From Paenibacillus_E sp052115445 (GTDB lineage Bacteria > Bacillota > Bacilli > Paenibacillales > NBRC-103111): a stretch of 64,000 nucleotides of DNA. Position 1 is the first letter of the stretch. The number at the start of each line of letters is the position of its first letter. Under the pieces are notes generated by a model, which searched no databases, was not told the origin of the DNA, and saw only the letters and a program-made list of their open reading frames with translations. The stretch lies in assembly GCF_052115445.1 (NCBI RefSeq), contig NZ_JBFRGR010000009.1:1-64000 (forward strand). The letters are read 5' to 3'. Position numbers and translations under genes: made by a program. Shown in pieces: positions 45,737-54,883 of this stretch.

Positions 45737-48700
45737 GTGGTTAGAAAAATGAATAAAGGAAAAACGAATAAAGTGTTGAGCCTTATTCTAGCAATTCTGA
45801 TGATATTTACATCAGTTCAATTCACCATGGGCACAAAGGCTGAGGCCGCCGCCCCCGATAGCTTTGACACGGCGACAGGTACGTTGACATTAAATGGTAC
45901 TTTTGTCGCAGGTGTGTTAAAGACTCAAATTGACAACCTTTTTAACACTCTAACACCTAAGCCTGCATATTCCGAGATTAAAGTCTTAATTATCACGGCA
46001 GGCGTCGTCGGTGTTGGGAAATCAGCTGATGGCAATGACACAACGGCACCGGGAATCATTCCAAGTTTGACAGGTCTTGTGGATTTTCAACTTATTGGTA
46101 CTGCAACAACTCAAAGTGGTCAAAATGTCAACACGAAGAATACCACACCAACTAACCTTTTTACCTCAGTCAACAACAATTTAAAATCTGTTAAGCTTGA
46201 TAACGTAACGACGTTAAGCTCAAGTACTTTCACAGGTATTGCCAGCTTAACAACATTAGTCATTCCTAAAGTTACATCCCTGAGTCCCTCAGCGTATCCG
46301 AATTGTCCCAATCTTACATCTATTACATCAGGCGTCGTGGTAGCACCACCTCCAACTGGCGATGCTGTCATCACATTTGATGGTACGAACAACAGTAAGG
46401 CTCTTCTGGATCTTTTGGCCGAAGCTGGATATGACTCCACGGATCCCGCTAAGGCTGCTCTTCTGAAGACACTTGTAATAAAATCAAGCAGCGGCGCAAA
46501 GAAAGTGTTTGCAAATAGCGACTTTAACCCTACTACGGGTAAATCTTTCAGCAATTATAAGAACCTTACTTCGTTCACAATAGAAAAACCCATTGATCCT
46601 ACTTTCCTAACATGGAGCGGCAACAAATTACCGAATAACGCCTTTAAAGGGCTTACAAGCCTAAAGACAGTGAAAATAGGCATTGATACTTCCTACATCG
46701 GTTCATCCGCGTTTCAGGGTGATATCTTACTTGAAACAGCCGAGTTTGGCTTGACTCGCACGCTGGGTCCGCTAGCTTTTAGTGGCGATATCAGCCTTAA
46801 ATCCATCACTTTTAATAAAACTTATCTTCCGATTGGGCTTGATGATCTTGTTGGTCCACCACCTGCACCGGGCGACTGGTTTTATGGGGTCGATACCGAC
46901 CATCTCATCATTCGTGTGCCCACTGTTTCCGTAGACCTTTTTATTAACGATGGAGACTGGAGCGGTATTGGTGACAATGGTGTAATCGTGATGTCAAATG
47001 GCGACGATGCTGAGCAGGATGCTGGCAGCGGACCAGCCGCAACCCAAACAGTTACCATAAATACGTACTTTGCTCCTAAATCTCTGAAGAGTGCGATTGA
47101 CAGCTCTAATTTTACGGGTACTAACTATGGAGATATCCGAGTTCTTACCATCAATGCAGGCGAATTAGACCCTACTGACTGTGCTTTTATTGCTTCCAAC
47201 CTTACAAAGCTTGAAGAACTCTATGTCGTTGGCACAGCTAATTTCGTAGCTGCGACCATTCCCAAGAACGCATTTGAAGGTAATCGATATTTGAAAAAAG
47301 TCCAAGCGGATAACGTAACGACAATCGGAGTAAAAGCATTTAATCTATTTGAAAATTTAACTGAAGTCAACTTTCCAAATGTAACAACGATAAGTTCCCA
47401 AGCGTTCGCCCAAACAAAGGGTTCTAGTGCCAGCAAGCTTACGACGGCAAGATTTCCCAAAGTAAAAAAAATCGAACAAAGAGCTTTCTACTTTTGTATG
47501 AATTTGACGGATTTATACTTAGGAGACGTACCGCCTGAGCTTAATGTACCTGATGGCAAACAAGGCTTATGGTTCAATTTTGTGACACACATGACTATTC
47601 ATGTGCCTAGTTTAGCTGTATACAATGAGTATATTAAGCTGGAAAATAGTGATCAAATTGACTGGAGCGCGATGACATTTGTTGCTGATAATGGTGACTC
47701 TTTACCCGTAATAACACCGGCGGCACCTTATATTGATGCAGATTATAACTTCCTCCGTGTGGATCAAACGGTGCCGTATTATAACGGTGATTATAAGTTA
47801 AGTCTCAATATGTACACCTTTAACTCGAATATCAACTCATTCTTGCAAGGTCGTACATCACCGACTCCAATGACAGCACTTGAGGCTATTCAATGGGCGC
47901 ATGATCATGGATTTGATGCTGTCGACGTCACTTGCTATTACATTCCAGGGTACAGCAATACGGCTATGCCTACAGAAGCTCAGATACCAGCAATCCTTGC
48001 CTATGCCAAACAAATTAAAGATCTGGCCAGCAGTTTGGGTATTGCGATAAGCGGGACGGGTATTCAAAATAACTTTGCGGACCCCAATCAAACGAGACGT
48101 GATTTGGATATTATGCGCATTAATTTTTGGACGCAGGTTGCGTCTGAAATGGGTGCGCCTGTGATCCGTGTGTTTTCTGGACCTCCTCCTGTTGACATTG
48201 CGCGCACAGGCTGGGCGACAATCACACATGATCGTATTGTGCCTGCCATTCAGCAAGTTGCCGATTATGCAGCAGCAAATTATCCAGATGTTCAAATTGG
48301 TGTTCAGAACCACGGCGATATGTTAGCAACGGCCAACCAGGTTCTACAGCTTGTGCAATGGATCAACAGATCTAATGTTGGCATTGTGAACGATACAGGG
48401 TACTACAGAGATTTTCTAAATGTCGACGCGTCACAATACGATTGGTATAAGGATATTTCACTTGTCCTTCCCTACTCCAACAACTTTCAGGTTAAGAAAA
48501 AGCCTGGTGGTGCCGAAACAACGGAGCTTATGGATTTGAATAAATTGTTCGGGGTCATCCGAAATAGTCCGTATCGTGGTTATATCCCAGTTGAACTATT
48601 ATGGCTTCCCGGTGATGACGGCTATCCGAACGTTCTAAGTACACCACCTTACGATGAAACATCAAGGTTCCTTCAGTCGATGAAAACGGCTATGGCCGAT

Positions 48701-50050
48701 ACTAAGCATGCGCCTTTCCCTGATTTGAGCAATATTAGTTTGTCATCGGGCGCGTTGAACGAGACATTTGCTCGGGCAAAACAAAGCTATACACAAAATG
48801 TAGCCAACAATATTCTGAGCTTGACGCTTACCCCAACGGTAGTTGATGCAGAAGAGAGTGTCACAGTAAATGGAACGACCGTTATAAGTGGTCAGCCAAG
48901 TAAAGCTATCGCGCTGAACGTAGGGGAGAATATCATTACTGTGGTTGTGACAGCTCAGAATGGTACCCCGAAAACCTACACGGTTACAGTGACTCGTGCA
49001 TCTGCACCTACAACGCCGCCTAGTAATGGCAATGGCGGAGGAGGAGATACAAGTGACACAGTAATCTCAACGGATGGTAATTTAACGCTACCAACAGGTA
49101 AAATCGGTGAGGTTAGTTTGGGTGATGGGATCAAAATCTCCATTCCTGCCGATGCCTCAGGTAAGGAACTGAAACTAACAATTGAAAAAGTGTTAGACAC
49201 GCAAAAGCTTCTAACGGAGAAAGATGTTCTAGCCAGTCCAATCTATGAGATTTTGAAAAACTTCTCAGAGAACTTTAGCAAACCTGTAACGCTGAGCTTC
49301 GCTTTTGATCCAGCCAGCTTGAAGAGTAATAAAAAAGTGGCGGTATTCTACTACGACGAAGTGAAGAAGACATGGGTGGAAGTGGCCGGAAGTAAAGTGA
49401 ACGGTAATCATGTTACGGTAGAGGTCAATCACTTTACCAAATATGCTGTATTCGCCATTGATCAAGCAGCGGAGAAACCAACTACAGATAACCCTACGGA
49501 TACGAAACCACCTATTCAATTAAGTGATATCGTTGGGCACTGGGCAGAGGTTAACATCAAGCAAGCAGTGAGCAAAGGAATCGTCAGTGGTTATCCAGAC
49601 GGCACATTTAAGCCGAATCATACGGTGACACGTGCGGAATTTGCTGTGATGCTGATGAATACGTTGAAGCCGCAGGGAGAAGGAGTGGCGTTGAGTTTCA
49701 CAGATACAGCGAAGATCGGAAGCTGGGCGCTAAAAGCTATTACGCAAGCTGTTCAAGCAGGTATTATTCATGGCTATGAGGACGGCAGCTTCCGTCCGGA
49801 CGCGGAAATTACACGCGCAGAAGTGGCAACGATGCTCGCCAATGCTATGGGTCTGGCCGTTGATGCCGAATCGACAACCGACTTCACAGACGACAACGAT
49901 GTTCCTGCGTGGTCCAAGGGTGCAGTAGCGGCGATGAAGAAACAAGGACTGATAGAAGGCAAAGGCGCTAACCAATTCGCTCCTACAGACTCAACAACGA
50001 GGGCTGAGGCTGTAACGGTCTTGCTCAGACTGGCCAACAAGAGCAACTAA
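45737..50050 (+). CDS. SLH-anchored surface protein with sugar isomerase/epimerase-like TIM barrel
   Basis: 1,437 residues from GTG 45737, after AGGAGGAGTG; ATG 45749 is too far from that site. Signal peptide ~1-38. BspA-type leucine-rich units fill ~43-650. Residues ~667-993 form an AP-endonuclease-2/xylose-isomerase-like TIM barrel: VQNHGD (Gln857-Asn-His859), IVNDTGYYRD and GYIPVELLW match metal-binding strands, but the usual Glu of ENHG is Gln. A cadherin-like domain (~995-1092), a ZU5-like region and three SLH domains (~1260-1435) follow. The N and C parts are paralogous to the 3,701-residue protein. A cell-surface isomerase-type domain is unusual; it may be an enzyme or a sugar-binding derivative. 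Confidence 0.92.
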   Translation: MVRKMNKGKTNKVLSLILAILMIFTSVQFTMGTKAEAAAPDSFDTATGTLTLNGTFVAGVLKTQIDNLFNTLTPKPAYSEIKVLIITAGVVGVGKSADGNDTTAPGIIPSLTGLVDFQLIGTATTQSGQNVNTKNTTPTNLFTSVNNNLKSVKLDNVTTLSSSTFTGIASLTTLVIPKVTSLSPSAYPNCPNLTSITSGVVVAPPPTGDAVITFDGTNNSKALLDLLAEAGYDSTDPAKAALLKTLVIKSSSGAKKVFANSDFNPTTGKSFSNYKNLTSFTIEKPIDPTFLTWSGNKLPNNAFKGLTSLKTVKIGIDTSYIGSSAFQGDILLETAEFGLTRTLGPLAFSGDISLKSITFNKTYLPIGLDDLVGPPPAPGDWFYGVDTDHLIIRVPTVSVDLFINDGDWSGIGDNGVIVMSNGDDAEQDAGSGPAATQTVTINTYFAPKSLKSAIDSSNFTGTNYGDIRVLTINAGELDPTDCAFIASNLTKLEELYVVGTANFVAATIPKNAFEGNRYLKKVQADNVTTIGVKAFNLFENLTEVNFPNVTTISSQAFAQTKGSSASKLTTARFPKVKKIEQRAFYFCMNLTDLYLGDVPPELNVPDGKQGLWFNFVTHMTIHVPSLAVYNEYIKLENSDQIDWSAMTFVADNGDSLPVITPAAPYIDADYNFLRVDQTVPYYNGDYKLSLNMYTFNSNINSFLQGRTSPTPMTALEAIQWAHDHGFDAVDVTCYYIPGYSNTAMPTEAQIPAILAYAKQIKDLASSLGIAISGTGIQNNFADPNQTRRDLDIMRINFWTQVASEMGAPVIRVFSGPPPVDIARTGWATITHDRIVPAIQQVADYAAANYPDVQIGVQNHGDMLATANQVLQLVQWINRSNVGIVNDTGYYRDFLNVDASQYDWYKDISLVLPYSNNFQVKKKPGGAETTELMDLNKLFGVIRNSPYRGYIPVELLWLPGDDGYPNVLSTPPYDETSRFLQSMKTAMADTKHAPFPDLSNISLSSGALNETFARAKQSYTQNVANNILSLTLTPTVVDAEESVTVNGTTVISGQPSKAIALNVGENIITVVVTAQNGTPKTYTVTVTRASAPTTPPSNGNGGGGDTSDTVISTDGNLTLPTGKIGEVSLGDGIKISIPADASGKELKLTIEKVLDTQKLLTEKDVLASPIYEILKNFSENFSKPVTLSFAFDPASLKSNKKVAVFYYDEVKKTWVEVAGSKVNGNHVTVEVNHFTKYAVFAIDQAAEKPTTDNPTDTKPPIQLSDIVGHWAEVNIKQAVSKGIVSGYPDGTFKPNHTVTRAEFAVMLMNTLKPQGEGVALSFTDTAKIGSWALKAITQAVQAGIIHGYEDGSFRPDAEITRAEVATMLANAMGLAVDAESTTDFTDDNDVPAWSKGAVAAMKKQGLIEGKGANQFAPTDSTTRAEAVTVLLRLANKSN

Positions 50051-50078
50051 TCAAAATCAGTTGGAAGGCGGAAAAAAG

Positions 50079-50130
50079 GGTTACTCTGCGGCAGTCAAAT
50101 AGACTGCCTGAAGAGTAACCTAAATTCTTT
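50079..50130 (+). terminator. Terminator after the second SLH gene
   Basis: GGTTACTCTGCGGCAGTC (50079-50096) pairs with GACTGCCTGAAGAGTAACC (50102-50120) around AAATA; a weak TTCTTTT tail follows. Confidence 0.85.
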
Positions 50131-50214
50131 TAGGAATTTTAAATAGCAAATTCCAACAGTTTCTGTAAGTCAATTCAAATGATTCGCATTAGACAAAAAA
50201 CGACAAAAAATACC

Positions 50215-50306
50215 TTGACAGCAATTGGGATATGGGATTAAGATATAATTCAGGAAACGCTTACAGTGATCAAGTAAACGTTTACCTTAAATAAGTAAAC
50301 GTTTAA
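50215..50306 (+). promoter_or_regulatory. tct operon promoter with three phased LacI-type operators
   Basis: TTGACA (50215-50220) can pair with TAAGAT (50239-50244, 18-base spacer); a better-looking TATAAT (50244-50249) is 23 bases away. Immediately downstream are GGAAACGCTTAC (50253, 10 of 12), GTAAACGTTTAC (50274, perfect) and GTAAACGTTTAA (50295, 11 of 12). They are spaced exactly 21 bases apart, two helical turns, so bound proteins would share one DNA face. Confidence 0.8.
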
Positions 50307-50345
50307 CTAAAAAGAGGAGGTATTTTCATCAGAGAGATATTAAAC

Positions 50346-50432
50346 ATGAAATACACGATCACATTAGAAGTAATTAAGCCGAGTTTTCAAGTGAGCTTTG
50401 TCGTGTTAAACGCTAATAAACTAATCCATTAG
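50346..50432 (+). CDS. Possible 28-residue leader peptide before tctC
   Basis: ATG 50346 to TAG 50432, preceded by a weak AGAGAG. Its stop codon lies in TAGGAGG, the ribosome site of tctC, so translation of the two could be coupled. A strong AGGAGG at 50315 has no start codon at normal distance. Sequence is not recognised; it may not be real. Confidence 0.3.
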   Translation: MKYTITLEVIKPSFQVSFVVLNANKLIH

Positions 50433-50443
50433 GAGGAAGTAAA

Positions 50444-51487
50444 ATGAAAAAACAACAGATCATTATCGGTGTTGCCGCAGTAGCCATTATCGGATTAGCA
50501 GTAGGTTGGCCGAAGATTTCACCTATGTTCAAGGGTGCGCAAGCCCAGTTCCCATCTAAAGATATTACTTTAATTGTTCCTTATGCTCCCGGGGGCGGAA
50601 CGGATCTTACAACTAGAGCCGTAGCAAATGAAATGTCCAAAGCACTAGGTAAAAATATTAGCGTTGTCAATACACCAGGAGCCAGTGGTTCTGTAGGAAC
50701 GATTAACGTCTGGAACGCTCCGCATGACGGTTATACCATTATGGGTAACGGCTTTATGTCATTTTCAAGCTATCCGGTTATGGGCTATACAGAGCAAACG
50801 TATCGCGATTGGAACATTTGGATTGCAGCCTTCTCTCCTAACATTATTGCTGTGAAGCCAGATTCTAAGTACCAGGATATCAATCAGTTGATTAAAGGTT
50901 TGAAAGACAATCCTGGGAACGTATCCATAGGAACAGCAGGTGTTGGTACAGGTGGGCATATCGCCAGTGAAGTACTTAAATCAAACCTTGGGTTCACATA
51001 CAAGCATGTCCCTTATGCAGGAGGCAACCCTGCTATCGTAGCTACAATTTCTGGTGAAGTCGAAGTGGTGCCTCAATTGTCTATGGAAATGGTTGATATG
51101 ATTCGTGGCAAAAAATTAAAAGGGCTTGCTGCTTTGACAGATAAACCACTTGCTATCGAAGGTGCTGATCCCATCCCTTCCATAACGCAAGTTGCACCAG
51201 AATTGAAATCCGTTGTCCCACTTGGTGAAGCGTTTGGTATTGGTGTACCGAAAGATACGCCGGCTGACGTAGTGAAGAAAATTGATGAAGCCTTCAAAAA
51301 AGCAGTGGAAAGTGATAGTGTCAAGAAGTTTGCTGCAGAAAAAGGTGTAGAGATCCTAGGTCTCAGTGGTGATAAGGCTCAGCAATATGTAGAGAAGCTC
51401 GCTTCGACTGTGGACTGGGCATTATATGATGGCGGAGTTGCCAAAATCTCTCCTGAGAAATTTAACATTAAAAAGCCAACAAAATAA
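50444..51487 (+). CDS. tctC: TctC/Bug-family substrate-binding protein of a tripartite transporter
   Basis: 347 residues. An N-terminal hydrophobic segment (about 6-22) without any Cys is followed by GAQAQ, so it is either cleaved there or stays as a membrane anchor; the lipobox common in Gram-positive relatives is absent. The Bug fold is clear: IVPYAPGGGTD, NTPGASGSVG and GTAGVGTGGH. These proteins bind carboxylates (citrate, aromatic acids, sugar acids). TAGGAGG precedes ATG 50444. First gene of tctCBA. Confidence 0.93.
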   Translation: MKKQQIIIGVAAVAIIGLAVGWPKISPMFKGAQAQFPSKDITLIVPYAPGGGTDLTTRAVANEMSKALGKNISVVNTPGASGSVGTINVWNAPHDGYTIMGNGFMSFSSYPVMGYTEQTYRDWNIWIAAFSPNIIAVKPDSKYQDINQLIKGLKDNPGNVSIGTAGVGTGGHIASEVLKSNLGFTYKHVPYAGGNPAIVATISGEVEVVPQLSMEMVDMIRGKKLKGLAALTDKPLAIEGADPIPSITQVAPELKSVVPLGEAFGIGVPKDTPADVVKKIDEAFKKAVESDSVKKFAAEKGVEILGLSGDKAQQYVEKLASTVDWALYDGGVAKISPEKFNIKKPTK

Positions 51488-51514
51488 ATTTGATAGAAAT
51501 AAGGTGAGCAACAG

Positions 51515-52018
51515 ATGGAGAATAACTCAGGCACAACGGCAGGAACGCCTAAACATCTGGATTTCATAACGTCAATCTGTTTGTTTCTAGTTTCGGTTTA
51601 TATTGTAGCGGATAGCTGGATGATGATAAATTCGGTCGGAGGGCCAGTATACTCATCACCAGGACTGCTGCCGATTATTATTGGAAGCATGTTGATGCTG
51701 TGCACGATTGTGTTATTTATTAAAAGTGTGAAAAACGTGGGTTTTAGTGGCAACTTACGAGCGATAAGTGAATGGTTTGGACCATTTTTCAAGGATGCAG
51801 ATGTACGTAGTATGTTTACAGGNATCCTTATTATTGCTGTGTATTGTTTTGTCTTAGTGCCGAGGTTGCCTTTTTTGTTGTCATCGGTGATCTTCATGGT
51901 GTTTCTGATGAAAGTATTAAATGCGGGATCGTATTTGAAAATCATTTTGACTGCGGTTTCCGTAAGCATTTCGTTATACGTACTTTTTGAAATATTATTT
52001 AAAGTTCCTTTATTCTAA
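51515..52018 (+). CDS. tctB: TctB-family small membrane subunit
   Basis: 167 residues with four predicted membrane helices, the pattern of TctB. It sits between the binding protein and TctA, 27 bases after tctC. It supports TctA in ion-coupled uptake. The N at 51823 falls in one codon only. Confidence 0.9.
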   Translation: MENNSGTTAGTPKHLDFITSICLFLVSVYIVADSWMMINSVGGPVYSSPGLLPIIIGSMLMLCTIVLFIKSVKNVGFSGNLRAISEWFGPFFKDADVRSMFTXILIIAVYCFVLVPRLPFLLSSVIFMVFLMKVLNAGSYLKIILTAVSVSISLYVLFEILFKVPLF

Positions 52019-52036
52019 GGAGAGAAGGCAAACAAA

Positions 52037-53551
52037 ATGACACTGCATTATACACTTGAGGCTTTATACTCTCTGATGTCTCCTGTTAATTTAATTACAC
52101 TCGTTCTATCTGTATTTTTTGGATTGATTGTGGGTGTACTACCGGGATTGACCTCAACGATGGCTATTGCTCTTTTGACTGGTTTAACGTATAGCGTTTC
52201 CGCGGAAACAGCTATTTTGTCCCTTGTAGGTGTGTATGTCGGCGCGATATCGGGTGGCGTTCAAACCGCCATCTTGCTGAATATACCGGGCACACCTGCT
52301 TCAGCGGCAACAGCGCTTGACGGTTATAAGATCGGACAGAGAGGTGAAGCTGGCTTAGGTATTTTCCTCGGGAATTTCTCCGCTTTCCTTGGGACACTAT
52401 TCGGCGCTGTTTGCGTCTTGGTGCTAAGCCCCATGCTTTCGAAGATCTCCTTGAAGTTCGGTTCGTGGGAATTTTTCTTGCTGGGCTTGTTCGGAGTTAT
52501 CATTTGCGGTAGTTTGACTTCTGGCGGAAATGCAATCAAAGGATGGATTGCCGGTGCGCTGGGTTTGTTCGTATCACAAATCGGGTTAGACGGTATAAAT
52601 TCATACCCGCGTTTTTCATTCGGCAGCGTGGAACTGATGGCAGGGCTTTCATTGGTTCCCATCATGATTGGCTTGTTCGGATTCCCTGAAATTGTGAATT
52701 CCTTTAAGAAGCAGCAGATTAAGGTTCCTACGGAAGTCCTTGATCTGCGAGTCAAAAAGGGGTTAGGCATCATTAAGGGAAATACGCCAACGATATTTCG
52801 TTCGGGTGTGATCGGAGTTCTTATCGGGCTTGTCCCCGGAGTTGGCGAGGACGTGGCAGGCTGGTTATCGTACTGGGCGGCAAAAGTTCGCAGTAAAAAG
52901 AAAGAATTATTCGGCACAGGTTCTTATGAGGGCGTTATCGCTGCAGAAACAGGAATTAATTCCACCATCGGCGGCCATATTATTCCCTTATTGACCTTGG
53001 CCATTCCCGGAAGTACTTCTTCGGCCGTATTGCTTGCAGCTATGTGGCTTCATGGTTTAAGACCAGGACCATTAATGATGACCGAATCGCCAGGGTTTAT
53101 ATACTCCATGAGCTTGTACTTGACAGCAAGTGCCTTTGTTATGTTGTTCTTAGGACTCCTAATCTCCAGATATACGGTAAAGGTACTTCGAATTGATAAG
53201 CGCATCCTGATGCCAGTTATCTTTGTTATTTGTGCCGTAGGTTCGTATGTTATCGATAACAAGATTTCAAGTATTTATATCATGTTTATTTTCGGTATTA
53301 TTGGGCTACTGATGTCCAAGATGAAATTTCCAGCTTCCCCGTTTTTGCTTGGGGTCGTTCTCGGACCTATGGTGGATACGAACTTAAGACGTGCAATGGT
53401 TCTGTCTGGTGGCAGTCTAGAGCCGTTGTTTACAAGACCTTTATGTTTAGTTTTAGTCATCTTCATTTTGCTTTTAGTTTTATCGCAGTTTAATGCATTT
53501 AATAAGGTAAAAGGAATGTTCACAAACAAGAAGGACATTGCAGCGAAATAA
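52037..53551 (+). CDS. tctA: TctA-family large membrane subunit
   Basis: 504 residues, about 11-12 membrane helices. Signature motifs GVLPGLTSTMAIALL (near residues 33-50), LLNIPGTPASAATALDGY and, in the second repeat, IGLVPGVGEDVAGWLSYW with PLLTLAIPGSTSSAVLL are all present, showing the internal duplication of this family. It is the translocation subunit using an ion gradient. It starts 18 bases after tctB. Confidence 0.95.
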   Translation: MTLHYTLEALYSLMSPVNLITLVLSVFFGLIVGVLPGLTSTMAIALLTGLTYSVSAETAILSLVGVYVGAISGGVQTAILLNIPGTPASAATALDGYKIGQRGEAGLGIFLGNFSAFLGTLFGAVCVLVLSPMLSKISLKFGSWEFFLLGLFGVIICGSLTSGGNAIKGWIAGALGLFVSQIGLDGINSYPRFSFGSVELMAGLSLVPIMIGLFGFPEIVNSFKKQQIKVPTEVLDLRVKKGLGIIKGNTPTIFRSGVIGVLIGLVPGVGEDVAGWLSYWAAKVRSKKKELFGTGSYEGVIAAETGINSTIGGHIIPLLTLAIPGSTSSAVLLAAMWLHGLRPGPLMMTESPGFIYSMSLYLTASAFVMLFLGLLISRYTVKVLRIDKRILMPVIFVICAVGSYVIDNKISSIYIMFIFGIIGLLMSKMKFPASPFLLGVVLGPMVDTNLRRAMVLSGGSLEPLFTRPLCLVLVIFILLLVLSQFNAFNKVKGMFTNKKDIAAK

Positions 53552-53630
53552 TAGAGAGAGAATAGAGATTCTGCCCACTTCCTGGTCAGGAGACGGCAGA
53601 GTCGATTATTCTTCTAGGAGGAGTAGAGAG

Positions 53631-54704
53631 ATGAGCAAAGAAAAGTATGGGTTTGCAATCATTGGAGCGGGCGTAATTGGGCATATTCATGCACAGCGAT
53701 TGTTAGATGTTGATAAAGGGAAATTGGTTGTTATTTGTGATCTGAGCGAAGAAAAAGCCCGTGAGTTCGGTGAAAAATACGGCTGTGAGTGGTCCTGCAA
53801 CTTAGATGAAGTGCTCGCTCGTCCTGATGTAGATATCGTAAATATTTGCTTGCCAAGCGGCATGCATGCAAAGTTTACTATCGCTGCTGCACGTGCAGGA
53901 AAACATATTATTACGGAGAAGCCAATCGATATTACGGCAGAGAATGCTTTGAAAATGATTAAAGAATGTCGTCAAGCGGGAGTTAAGTTAGNCGTTATTT
54001 CACAGCATCGTTTACAACCTTCAACCCAGCAAGTGAAGCAGGACATTGAGAGCGGTAGGTTTGGGAAATTAGTATTGGGATCTGTAGCGATCAACTGGTA
54101 CCGTTCGCAAGAGTACTATGATAGTGGAGCTTGGCGTGGGACCTGGGCATTTGACGGGGGTGGGGCATTAATGAACCAAGGAGTTCACTCGATTGACGTC
54201 TTGCAGTATTTAATGGGGCCAGTCGAGAGCGTGTATGCGCATTGTGAAACATTGGGTCATGATCGAATCGAAGTTGAAGACGCTGCTGTAGCCACTCTAC
54301 GTTTTCGCAACGGAGCTATTGGTACAATAGTAGCCACCACTTGCGCTTATCCGGGTCTAACAGCGCGTATTGAAATATTTGGAAAAGACGGAAGTGCCGT
54401 TATTGATGGCGATGAGCTTGTATTTAGAGTATTAAAGTCTGAAGTGGGAGAAGCGGATTCTCATGAGAAACCTGCCATTTCAATGATTAAAGGTGGAGCA
54501 ACAACCGCTGGTGACCCTGGTGCAATTGAAGGAACAGGTCATATTAAACAAATGAATGACATGATTGCAGCGATTGAAGAAAACCGCGAGCCTGTCATTA
54601 ATGGTGAAGAGGGGTATAAACCGCTGGAAATTATCTTGGCGATTTACGAGTCAGCTCGTACAGGTCAGTCGGTTACACTTTCAAACCAAGTTACCGTGTG
54701 TTAA
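53631..54704 (+). CDS. Gfo/Idh/MocA-family oxidoreductase in the tct operon
   Basis: About 357 residues from ATG 53631, preceded by AGGAGGAG; an upstream in-frame extension to 53538 lies before that site and overlaps tctA. Rossmann motif IIGAGVIGHIHAQ, active-site Lys in EKPIDIT, and GGGALMNQGVHSIDVLQYL with the His of this family. It probably oxidises or reduces the imported sugar acid or its product. N at 53992 hides one residue. Same operon as tctCBA (79-base gap). Confidence 0.92.
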   Translation: MSKEKYGFAIIGAGVIGHIHAQRLLDVDKGKLVVICDLSEEKAREFGEKYGCEWSCNLDEVLARPDVDIVNICLPSGMHAKFTIAAARAGKHIITEKPIDITAENALKMIKECRQAGVKLXVISQHRLQPSTQQVKQDIESGRFGKLVLGSVAINWYRSQEYYDSGAWRGTWAFDGGGALMNQGVHSIDVLQYLMGPVESVYAHCETLGHDRIEVEDAAVATLRFRNGAIGTIVATTCAYPGLTARIEIFGKDGSAVIDGDELVFRVLKSEVGEADSHEKPAISMIKGGATTAGDPGAIEGTGHIKQMNDMIAAIEENREPVINGEEGYKPLEIILAIYESARTGQSVTLSNQVTVC

Positions 54705-54722
54705 TAAAATGTTAAACTTCAA

Positions 54723-54734
54723 GTAAACGTTTAC
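54723..54734. promoter_or_regulatory. LacI-type operator between oxidoreductase stop codon and terminator
   Basis: Perfect GTAAACGTTTAC 19 bases after the stop codon and 17 bases before the terminator stem. No convincing promoter is seen between it and the stem. It may act as a roadblock or serve the chemoreceptor gene downstream. Confidence 0.7.
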
Positions 54735-54750
54735 CTACTAAAAGACTAAG

Positions 54751-54796
54751 GCCGACAACACACTATGTATTGTAGTGAGTTATCGGCTATTTTTTA
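54751..54796 (+). terminator. Terminator of the tct operon
   Basis: GCCGACAACACACTA (54751-54765) pairs with TAGTGAGTTATCGGC (54773-54787), then a TTTTTT tail. Confidence 0.92.
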
Positions 54797-54883
54797 AAGC
54801 AACGATCCCAATGCCTCGATGATAAGATGACCTAGATGTGATTGCATTGCTCATTTTTACATTCAATTTAAGGGGGGATTAAC

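Noticed and set aside
50253..50306. Three regularly spaced repeats as a mini CRISPR array
   Set aside because: Repeats are 12 bp palindromes with 9-bp gaps, next to a promoter, with no cas genes.
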